From: Pontederia crassipes
Taxonomy: Eukaryota; Streptophyta; Magnoliopsida; Commelinales; Pontederiaceae
DNA length: 64,000 nucleotides
Assembly (NCBI GenBank): GCA_030549335.1
Contig: CM060196.1
Span: forward strand, 18,620,501 to 18,684,500
Direction of reading: 5' to 3'
A model generated the notes under the pieces. The model saw nothing but the letters and a program-made list of their open reading frames with translations. It was not told the origin of the DNA and made no database searches. This document shows positions 22,430-32,169 of this stretch, one piece after another. Made by a program: the position numbers and the translations under genes. Positions within the stretch are counted from its first letter, which is position 1. Each line of letters begins with the position of its first letter.

Positions 22430-22940
22430 GAAGTGCCAAAGCTTGAAGAAAACTTATCCAAGCAAGCAAGATTATTCAAAAGAGTATTTCAAGTTCTTGA
22501 GCCCAAATTTGCAAGTTCTTCCATTTTCTCTTCCAAACTTTGAGTGTGAAAAATTTTGTAAAAGAAGAGAGTTAGAGAAAATCTTTATTCTCTGATTTAG
22601 TGAAGATTGATAGCTCATTGTAAAAGAGGAGTACCATACCTCTTGAGCGGAGAAGAAGGCGTGTGGTATAAAAAGGGTTACTTTCTCCTTACAAGAAAAG
22701 AAAAAAATAGTGGATCTCCAGCAGTCTCGAGGTCGAGAAGTCGGAGCGGGAACGTAGGCTAAAGTGTTGGGGCTAAACCTCGTCAACATATCGTGTCCCA
22801 CTGTGTTTGATCTCTTGCTCTCTTTTATTATTTGCTTGTGATCATTTCTAGTGATTTTTCGAAAGTGATTTTATAAAATGATTTTTAAAACACCAATTCA
22901 CACCCCCCCCCCCCCCTCTCGGTGCTTTCGATCATACAAT

Positions 22941-22952
22941 TGGTATCAGAGC
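22941..22952 (+). other. Primer binding site of Copia-1
   Basis: TGGTATCAGAGC, complementary to the 3' end of initiator Met tRNA, two nucleotides after the LTR. Confidence 0.9.
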
Positions 22953-22993
22953 GAGTTGCTCTTATTTTTTATATTTAAAAATCTTTAGAGCTA

Positions 22994-24651
22994 TGGCATC
23001 AAGTGAATTCAATTTTTCTAAAGGTCAATCGATTAATCGCCCTCCGCATTTTAATATATATAATTTTGTATATTGGAAAATTAGGATGTAAGCATACGTA
23101 TGTTCCATTGATATTGACATGTGGGATGCCGTTCAAAAAGGTTTTGATCTACGTGGAAAATCTCCTTTGGAATATACCGAAGGAGAAAGGCTTTTGATAA
23201 AACTTGATTGGAAAGCTAAAAAAATTTATTGTGCTTTAGATCAAACGGAATTTAATCGGGTTTCTAGTTGTTCAAGTGCTAATGAGATTTAGAAGAAACT
23301 TATTATCACTCATGAAGGAACCGACATAGTTAAGAAATCTAAATTGAATATTCTAAATCACCAATATGATTCCTTCAAAATGCATGAAAATAAATTTATA
23401 AATGAGATGGTTGTTCGTTTTAATGATATTGTGAATGGCTTAGCCTCTTTGGGCGAGCTAAGAACTAACTCTCAAAAGGTAAAAAAATTTCTCATGTCCC
23501 TCTCCTCCGGATGGCATACAAAGAGGACTGTGATTGAAGAAAAGGATTTGAACAAGTCAGATTTTAATGATCTTATAAGTTCACTTTTGACATATGAGAT
23601 CGGAATCAAAGAGGATGAAGAAGCAAATGCTCCAAAGAGAAAAACTCTGGTATTAAAAATAAATAAAGATGAGGAAGACACAAGTGAAGAAGATGAAGAT
23701 CTTGATGAAAAGAAGCTTGCCCTATATGCAAAGAAGCTTGACAAATATCTCAAGTTTGCCAAGCAAAAGAAGAAGAATGACTTCATCAAGAAAAGATCAT
23801 CATCAAGCAAGAATAAAATAACTTGCTTTGAATGCAAAAAGGTTGGACATTATAAAAATGAATGTCCAAATTTGATCAAAAAAGAAAAAAATAAGAAAAT
23901 TCAAGCAGGAAGAAAAAAGCTCTTCAAGCAACTTGGGATGAAAGCGAAAATGAAGAAAATGATTCCAACACCTCCTCAAGCGATGATGAAGAAGCTTACA
24001 TATGTCTTATGGCTAATAGCCACGAGGTATCATCTAATTCATCTAGTAGTAATAGTAAATCTTTTAATGTGCATAATGAGTTTTAAAATTCTTATCAATA
24101 AATATGGATGCTTAAAAAAGAAATATAATAATCTAAAAATAGAATTTGAAAATATGCAAAAGAAAGAAAAAGATGTTAGAGCATGTGAAAAGTGTGACAT
24201 ATTAAATGAAGAAAACTCTAGTTTAGAATTCTTAATTAAATAATTGAAAATAGAAAATAGTACAATAAGATCATCATGTGAAAAACAAAATGAAAAATGT
24301 GCATGCTTGAATAATGAAATCAAGAATCTAAAAGATGAAATTAAAAAAATTTCTAATGGGAGCAAAATGTTAGATGTCATGCTTAGCGGATCTAGAATGC
24401 CTTCAAATAAAAAGGGATTTGATTTTAACTCTTTTGAAAAGAAAATTAATAAAAGAATTTTATTTGTTAAAGCATCACATAGCAACACAAAATCACATAT
24501 TACCAATTTTCACTGTGGATATGAAGGAAATTATTCATATGATTGCAAAGTTAGAAAAGGAAAAAATAAATGGATGAAGAAAATTTGGGTCCCGAAAAGG
24601 ACCATTTCTAACCACTATGGACCCAAGCAAGGTTGGGTATCAAAAATATGA
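22994..24651 (+). pseudogene. Copia-1 gag (capsid and nucleocapsid)
   Basis: Starts at ATG 22994. The N-terminal part shows NFVYWKIRM and SIDIDMWDAVQKGFDLRG (DUF4219), followed by UBN2-type gag with EFNRVSSCSSANEI and THEGTD. A zinc knuckle CFECKKVGHYKNEC lies at 23824-23865, after an acidic region and a Lys-rich stretch. A second, degraded knuckle occurs near 24510-24555. In-frame stops lie after Met in KIRM (TAA), at a TAG near 23290 and at TAA 24241, so the product would be broken. The Lys/Glu-rich 24100-24350 part looks like coiled coil. The intact protein would form cytoplasmic particles. Confidence 0.87.
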
Positions 24652-27600
24652 GATTCTCAATTTCTTTCTTGTAAGGAGCCTCAAAGCATAATGATGGTAA
24701 ATGTATTTGGATAGTGGGTGCTCAAGACATATGATTGACGATACATCAAACTTCATTACATTGGAAAAGAAAAATGGAGGAAAAGTCACTTTTGGATACA
24801 ATAACAAAGGAAGAGTAATATGTATGGGTAATGTTGGTAAGAATGACAAAGTGTATTTGGAAAATTTCTAGTTGAAAATCTAAAACTTAATCTAATTAGT
24901 ATAAGTCAACTATGTGATAAAATTTATGTAGTCAAATTTGAAAAATACAAATGTTTGATATTAGATGAAAATAATGAAGTTTTACACATGGGCTTTAAAT
25001 ACAATAATGTGTACAAAATTGATTTTGATAATTTGAAAATTGAAAAATGTCTTAGTGCTATGCATGATGATATAAACTTATGGCATAGAAGATTAGGACA
25101 TGCAAATTATAAATTACCAAATAAACTTTCAAATCATGAATTGATTAGATGTTTGCCTAAGGTTAAATTTGAGGAAAATAAGGTTTGTGATTCATGCCTT
25201 AAAGGTAAACAAACCAAAAGCTCATTTAAATTAAAGGGAGCAGTTAGTACACAGATCTTTGGAACTTTTGCATCTTCACTTATTTGGACCAATTGATGTA
25301 GTAAGTTTAGGAGGAAAAAGATACGTTTTTGTTATTGTTGATGATTTTTCTTGTTTCACTTGGACTATTTTTCTTACTAGTAAAGATAGAAACAATAAAC
25401 ATGTTTTCAAAATTTGCAAAAAAAATTCAAAATGAATTTGAACAAAAGATTTCAAAAATTAGAAGTGATCATGGAAGAGAATTTAAAAATCATAAATTTG
25501 AATTATTTTGTAAAGAAAATGAAATCACTCATAACTTTTCCACTCCTAGGACACCTCAACAAAATGAAGTAGTAGAAAGAAAAAATAAAATTATACAAGA
25601 AATGACTAGAATAATTTTAAATGAAAGCAAATTGTCAAAATATTTTTGGGCCGAGGCAGTACATCATGCTATGTTCTTAATAAGATTCTACTTAGGCCTC
25701 TTGAGAATGAAGTGTTGTATGGAAATAAATCAAATATTTCTTATTTAAAAAATTTTTGTTGCAAATGATATATTTTGAATATCAAAGACGAACTAGAAAA
25801 AATTGATGCTAAATGTGATGATGATATTTTTCTTGGTTATTCAATTACAAGTAAAGTATATAGAGTGTATAACAAAATAACATTAGTTGTTGAAGAGTCT
25901 ATTAATGTTAAATTCAATGAGACTAATGATTTTTTTATGAGCAAGCAAGCACACAATGATGAGGAAGAAATAGTTGAAGTGTAAAGACAACTTGATGATG
26001 TGCAACATGAGGACTCAGAAGAAGCTAAAGTTGATACTCTAAATGTGGGAGAAATGGAAGAACCTCGAATTGAGGAGAGTCAAATTATTCCAAGAAACTG
26101 GAGACATGCCTCATCACATCCACTTGAACAAGTTACAGGTAATATAAATGAAGATATAAAAATTAAAAACTCTTGGAAAAATTTATGTGCTTTTTCGGTT
26201 TTTCTTGCTAACTTTGAACCCAGCAATATAGATGAAGCACTTGAAGATCCAAATTGGATAAATGCAATGCATGAGGAATTAAATAATTTTGAAATAAATC
26301 AAGTACGGAAACTTGTGGAAAGACCCGATGACTATCTCATTATTGGAACCAAATGGGTCTTTCGAATCAAGTTAGATGAAAATGGTGTCATTATGATAAA
26401 CAAGGCTAAATTAGTGATCAAAGGTTACTCACAATTTGAAGAGATTGATTTTGATAAAACTTTTGCTGTCGTTGCTAACTTGAGGCAATTCGAATGCATT
26501 TGATTTTTGCATGTTATAAAGGTTTTAAACTTTTTCAAATGGATGTTAAATCGGCCTTCTTGAATGGTTTTATAAATGAGGAAGTTTATGTTGAACAACT
26601 TCAAGGTTTTAAAAATTCAGATTTTCCCCATCATATTTTTAAACTTTCAAAAGCTCTTTATGAATTGAAACAAGCCCTTCGAGCTTGGTATGAAAGATTG
26701 AGTTCATTCTTAATTGAAAATGATTTTAACAAAGGAAAAGTAGATACCACATTATTTTTAAAACATTTTAAAAATAATATTTTAATAGTTCACATTTATG
26801 TTGATGATATTATTTATGGTGTTACTAATGAATGTCTATGTAAAGAGTTTGAAACTCTTATGCAAAAAGAATTTGAGATGAGTTTTGTAGGAGCTTACCT
26901 TTTTTCTAGGCCTACAAGTGAAACAATTCAAGGAAGGGATTTTCTCAATCAAGAAAATATACAAGGGAGTTGCTTAAAAGATTCGGGATGAACAATTGCA
27001 AGCCGAGCACAACCCCTATGAGCACTACTACAAAATTGGATAAAGATGAAAAAGGCAAGTCCATTGATAAAAAATGGTACAGAGGTATGATTGGTAGTTT
27101 GCTCTATTTAACAGCATCTAGACCAGATATAATATTTAGTGTGTGTTTGTGTGCTACGTTTCAATCCGCTCTCAAAGAATCGCATTTAATTGCAGTAAAA
27201 AAAATAATGCACTATTTAAAGCATACATGTGAATTAGACATTTTATACGATAGAAATTCTCCATTTGAATTGCATGTCTATACCGATGCAGATTTTGCCG
27301 AGTATAAAGTTGATAGAAAAAGCACTAGTGGGATGTGTTATTTTTTTGGTAGCTCCCTTATTTCATGGGTAGTAAGAAACAAAACTCCATCGCACTTTCT
27401 ACCGCCGATGTCGAATATATAGCCGTCGGTAGTTGTTGTGCACAAATATTATGAGTAAAACAACAATTGCTTGACCATTGTGTAAATTATTCCAATGTAC
27501 TCAGTAAGTGCGATAACAAAAGTGCTATAGAAATGACCAAAAATCTAATTCAACACTCCAGAACTAAACACATTGACTTGCGATATTATTTCATTAGAGA

Positions 27601-27688
27601 ACATGTGACCCTTAAGGACATTACCATTGAATATGTGTCCACTGAAATCCAACTTGCAGACATATCTACAAAACCCTTGAGTGAATAA
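24652..27688 (+). pseudogene. Copia-1 pol (protease, integrase, reverse transcriptase, RNase H)
   Basis: Domains in order: aspartic protease with DSG at 24710-24718; GAG pre-integrase zinc region (25080-25230, LWHRRLGHA and CDSCLKGK); integrase core with SDHGREF and the TPQQN-VVER block (25460-25580); reverse transcriptase from about 26220 (TKWVFRIK, FQMDVKSAFLNG, YELKQALRAWYERL) with catalytic YVDD at 26797-26808; then RNase H (27280-27690, DADFAEY, KHIDLRYYFIREHV, ending LADISTKPLSE). At least six frameshifts or stops split it into frames at 24955, 25329, 25775, 26000, 26494, 26970 and 27467. Order IN before RT identifies Copia. Confidence 0.9.
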
Positions 27689-28644
27689 CGATTTTGCATG
27701 CTTAGGAGTGAACTAGGAATGATTGCATCTTGATTGCATATCAATTTTAGGTAAAAGTTACTTGGTTATGCAAAATCACTTTTGACATGAATTGAACATT
27801 AAAAGTATTGCACAACACTTACATTTGTATGATATATCTGGAACATGTTTTAATGGTTCAAGTTTTGAAAAAGATAGGGATTGGTTGACCGACTTGAATG
27901 ACCGATTGACCGCTGCGGAATTTGCAAATTTTTACAAACGTGAACAAGATCGATCGACCGATATGGTACACCGATCGACCGGTATATGATTGCGTCCGAC
28001 TGACATCCATCGACCGACGGATTATTCATTAGTTAAACAATTGTCTGGCCAACCGATGAGCAGGATTGATCGACCGGTATATGTCAAAATCGCACACATA
28101 TATCAAATCGACCGCTCGATCGATCGATCTATCTTTTCATTTCCTCGACCGTTGTCCTAATCTTTTGACTGCCCATGCGTCTGGCGACTACCCATTGCCG
28201 TCGCCGCAATCCTTCTCTGACGCCGACGATCGTCCGCTGTCGAAAAACTCCCTCGACGACCGTCGCCGCCCTTTTCTTGTTCACGACCGCCCCCTCTACA
28301 TTTCCTTCAACGATCGTTTCCTCGACCACCGTCGGTTTCTCTCTCTCATTTTCTCTCCATCATCATATGTCCCTCTGCTCTCCGGCAACCTCTCCCCGTC
28401 GGCCGTCTGCTTCTCTTGCACCTTCTTCAACCATCACCATCCTGCTCCTCTCGCCAGTCGCCTCGACCATCGGCGGTCTCCCTCTTCTTCCTCCTCTCAG
28501 GCACCCATTGTCTCTCTCTTATCTCCAGTCGTCCTTCTCTCTTGGTCGACACCGTCTCCATCTCCTAATCTCTCCTCGACCGACCGAACTGCTTCCCTCC
28601 AGCGCCTCTTCCGACCATGAGATCTTGTTCCTATTATTGAATCC
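27689..28644 (+). other. Copia-1 spacer between pol and the env-like gene
   Basis: 27880-28130 is filled with CGATCGACCG-type palindromes like those of the LTRs. 28130-28640 is pyrimidine-rich with Ser/Pro/Leu-rich open frames in several phases (28066-28620, 28175-28957) and no domain; I read these as low-complexity artefacts or a decayed leader. Confidence 0.6.
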
Positions 28645-29990
28645 ATGGCTGACGACGACGAAGGATATCCCCGTACTCGTCTTGTCTTTCAGCGTCGTCA
28701 TCATTTCTATGGCTCAGGCGGCACCGTTCATATTCTCCCACCTGCACCTAAACCCGAACCCAAATCCGAGCCTGTCCGACGTGGATGAGGCCATGGACGA
28801 GGACAATCCCATGTGCGTTCTCGCCAGCCACCTACCATTGGCCCTACTGATTTCGATAGTCATATTTTTGTCACCAAGGAAATCTCTGCGAGTTTTGATT
28901 CCTTGTACACTTCTCGTGAAGTCCGGCATGCATATACCATTGATTCGGATGCTCTAAACATTCCAGATGTTCAGGAGATGCTCGCAACCACTGGTTGGCT
29001 ATCATTGCTTTCTCTCATTGAGCGTGTGTGTCCTCGTCTTGTTCGTCATTTCTATGCGAACATGACGATAATTCGGGAGGCCATCATCTCCTATGTTCTT
29101 GGTGTACCCATTCGTCTTGATCCTGACCATTTTTGTCACATCTTTGACATTGCGTTCCCATTATTGGGTTTCTATGTATTTGATACTCATGGTTGGCCTT
29201 CCGATTATCTTCCGATCGTGGATGGCATTCGTACGGTCTTTACTGGATAAGACATTCATTATATCGTCGAAACGACCCATTGACATCTTCACCCAACCAT
29301 GAAAATAGCTCATCACATTCTTAGTCGCATGATCACTCCTAGAGTTGGGCACTATATAGAGGTCACTCACTTTGGTCTCTTCTTTCTTCATTGTCTCTGT
29401 ATCTGTGATGCCTTTTTTCTTCATTTTGGTCATTTCATTTTCTATAACATGGATTACACCTTCCAGAAGATCTCCCTGCTGCTCGTGGTCAGTACCACTT
29501 ATATTTTGGTGCCTAGATGATTAAGATTTTACTCTGCTTTGGTGTCGAGATCCCTGCAGGCGATGAGTACATCTGACCTCGACCCACTGACATCATCGGT
29601 TCTGGGACTTTGCACCAGAAGCATCTTAGGTTCGATGAGCCGGCATCGATGGATTCTGACAATAGAGATGATGACACAGATGGAGAGCCAGCGCCGATGG
29701 ACACTCATGATGCACCAGAGGTTGGTCCCAACTTTCCTCCTCCTTTGGCGCCCGCTAAGCATATTGGATCTTCCCAGCGCGCTTCCTCGGTCTCTTATAG
29801 TGCTTATGATTTCATAGCCTTATCATAGCAGGTGGCTGCCATAGACCATCGCGTGACCCAGATGGATCGTCATCTTCGATGGATGGAGCGTGATTCTTAT
29901 TATCTTGTTGGCTCGCTACAGGCGTACTATGCATCACAGGAATTCATTCCGCCAGTAGCTCGAGATGATGATAGTCCCGATGAGTTGTAG
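28645..29990 (+). pseudogene. Copia-1 envelope-like gene (plant transposon protein domain)
   Basis: Starts ATG 28645 (MADDDEGYPRTRLVFQRRH), then a Pro-rich segment, a TGA near 28785, and a globular part (28820-29250) with LLSLIERVCPRLVRHFYANM and ISYVLGVPIRLDP, the pattern of the putative plant transposon protein family seen as a third ORF in Sireviruses. After frameshifts it resumes at about 29610 with an acidic segment (ASMDSDNRDDDTDGEPAPMD), a Pro-rich part and a short coiled-coil-like end (DHRVTQMDRHLRWMERD), stopping at TAG 29988. No convincing signal peptide or transmembrane anchor is seen, so 'envelope' is a positional name only. Function unknown. Confidence 0.7.
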
Positions 29991-30018
29991 GTGTCTTACC
30001 TCCCTCTTTGATGATGTC

Positions 30019-30414
30019 AAAAGGGGGAGAAGTTTGGTTAGGATGGGATGATGTTTGATGTTTGTATTGGTATCAGTGTACTTGTCATGCACCAATTTGT
30101 GGTGACTATAGTCACATTTATTAGTGCATGAACATATGATGTACTATCGACTATGGATGTAATGTGATAACTTGTTTATCTTGTTTATGCCTTATTTGAA
30201 TTCCATGTCTATGTTGTTCTTTATTTGACGTTATAATGTTCATATTGTTCCATATTATTATAATGATATAAAAGCCAACTATTCAAGGGAAGAAAATGTA
30301 AAATATGCATGAATGTAGGGGGAGCCTGCTCATTACTTACTATCTTAACCTACATCTCATTTCTTTTCTCTCTTTATCGTCCAATTAGTTTGTCATCATA
30401 AAAAATGGGGAGAT
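30019..30414 (+). promoter_or_regulatory. Multiple polypurine tracts before the Copia-1 3' LTR
   Basis: AAAAGGGGGAGA at 30019-30030, AGGGGGAG at 30317-30324, and AAAAAATGGGGAGA ending at 30413 directly before the LTR. Only the last is positioned to prime plus-strand DNA; repeated upstream copies are a known Sirevirus feature. Confidence 0.75.
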
Positions 30415-31546
30415 TGTTGAATCCCATGTTTTGATGATAACAAATCAAATTGGACATAAAAAAATACTAATCTATATTCAAGTGATGATATGCAGGTATA
30501 GAATTGATATGATCTCAGTTGCAGAAGAAATCATCAATTAAACGACAAAAATAAAGTTTCAGCATACGACCGGTCGATCGATCTATGATCTCAGTTGCAG
30601 AAGAAATCGTCAATTAAAATGACAAAAATAAAGTTTCAGCATACAATCGATCGACCGATCGATTGTTATCAAGCAAAAGAAATGTCGAGACTGTACCGAT
30701 CGATAATTTGATCGCTACATCGGTCGACCAAACAGCACATGGACGAATTCAAGAAATGTCGAGACTGTATCGGTCGATGATCTAGTCGATGCACCGGTCG
30801 ACCGAACAGCAAAGGACGAATTCTAAAAAAAGTCGAGACTATACCAGTCGACGTTTCGACCGAAGGACCGATCGTCTAGATAGCTCAAAAAAGTAACAAA
30901 TATGCCGCAATGATCATATTGACCGGTCGATCGATCCATTAATGCGATCGACCGATCACAGTGCCAGATGAACAGTAACGGCTATTTTTCGAGGAGAAAA
31001 TTATGGAAAACCATCTGGACGAGATTCTCACCTGTATAAGACTATAAAAGAAGTGCCAAAGCTTGAAGAAAACTTATCCAAGCAAGCAAGATTTCAAAAG
31101 AGTATTTCAAGTTCTTGAGCCCAAATTTGTAAGTTCTTCTCTTTTCTCTTCCAAACTTTGAGTGTGAAAAAATTTGTAAAAGAAAAGAGTTAGAGGAAAT
31201 CTTTATTCTTTGATCTAGTGATGATTGAAAGCTCGTTGTAAAAGAGAAGTGCCTTACCTCTTGAGCGGAGAAGGCTTGTGGTGTAGAAAGAGTTGTTCTT
31301 TCCCTACAAGAAAAGAAAAAGATAGTGGATCTCCGACGGTCTTGAGGTCGAGAAGTCGGAGCGGGGACGTAGGTCAAAGTGTTGGAGCCGAACCTCATCA
31401 ACATATTATGTCCCACTGTGTTTGATTTCTTGCTCCTTTTTATTATTTGCTTGTGATCATTTCTAGTGCTTTTCCAAAAGTGATTTTATAAAAAGATTTT
31501 TAAAACACCAATTCACCCTCCCCCTCTTGGTGCTTTCGATCCTACA
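30415..31546 (+). repeat. 3' LTR of Copia-1
   Basis: Starts TGTTGAATCCC and ends CGATCCTACA. Close to the 5' LTR but with a local duplication of about 75 bp (the segment ATGATCTCAGTTGCAGAAG occurs at about 30509 and 30586). TATA box at 31043-31049. Confidence 0.88.
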
Positions 31547-32169
31547 ACATTATTATCCTCTTAAAGAAAATTCATCCTCGAATTTTGCTGTGTGTAAGAA
31601 TTTACCCTATTATTTTGGTAACTTCCAATATAGTTATTTATTTATTCTCATATCCCATAATATACACTTTACTATACTTGTATTCATCTAATACTAAGTA
31701 AGATAATCATGTAAAGTACCCTAAATACCACTCGTACTAAGTGAACTTTTTCTTTCATATCTCAAATATGTTCTAATTCACCTTTAACCTTGTAACTCAT
31801 CAATCTTAAAAGTCTATCCCATTATTGGAATAATATGGACATAAGAAACTTATCTATAAAAATCTCACTATGTTGAGATCCTTTGTAATTACCATGCTTT
31901 TCATTGACTATTCTTACGCTACTTTTTGCATTGATTTAATTTATCAATTACTGTCGGTATTACCCTTAAGGCATGTCTACATATCTTTGTGTATTATCTT
32001 GATCATGTACAATGTCAATGCATTATTTAGAATGATAAAATAAATATCAAATCAAAACTTACTTAACTTGCTTTGGATGGCGTGGCAGCTGTTCGTGATG
32101 CTTTGCACATGGACTTTCAACTTATTTTGACCTATGGAAGGCCTAGGATTTTTTTCTCTGATACCATTC
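31547..32169 (-). other. Internal region of the LARD-type element
   Basis: About 620 bp with no coding potential. On the minus strand it begins with GAA then TGGTATCAGAG (32166-32156, initiator Met PBS) and ends with TTCGAGGATGAATTTTCTTTAAGAGG, printed here only as a description of the purine-rich tract near 31580-31552 before the 3' LTR. The +strand bases 31547-31551 are Copia-1's target duplication. Confidence 0.75.
32156..32166 (-). other. Primer binding site of the LARD-type element
   Basis: TGGTATCAGAG on the minus strand, three nucleotides after the 5' LTR end, fixing the element's orientation. Confidence 0.8.

Larger units (their letters stand above)
21825..22938 (+). repeat. 5' LTR of Copia-1, with rearranged start
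   Basis: Ends GATCATACA and matches the 3' LTR. The start is duplicated: after ACATT-TG at 21820-21826 a 12-bp gap follows, then a second copy of the flank (21835-21866) leads into TTGAATCCCATG. It contains the palindromic CGGTCGACCG cluster and a TATA box. Confidence 0.85.
21825..31546 (+). mobile_element. Copia-1: Sirevirus-like Copia retrotransposon with an env-like third gene
   Basis: LTR-gag-PR-IN-RT-RNaseH order, hence Copia, with an additional reading frame between pol and the 3' LTR, the hallmark of Sirevirus/SIRE elements. The 5' LTR ends at 22938, the PBS is TGGTATCAGAGC (22941-22952), and the 3' LTR is 30415-31546. The target duplication is ACATT (21820-21824 and 31547-31551). Several polypurine tracts (30019, 30317, 30401) precede the 3' LTR, another Sirevirus trait. 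All genes carry stops and frameshifts. Confidence 0.9.

Noticed and set aside
23472..24506. Minus-strand frames of 121 and 155 codons
   Set aside because: Antisense shadows of the Copia-1 gag gene.
28066..28957. 184- and 260-codon Ser/Pro/Leu-rich frames after Copia-1 pol
   Set aside because: Pyrimidine-rich low-complexity sequence; the true env-like frame starts at 28645 in another phase.
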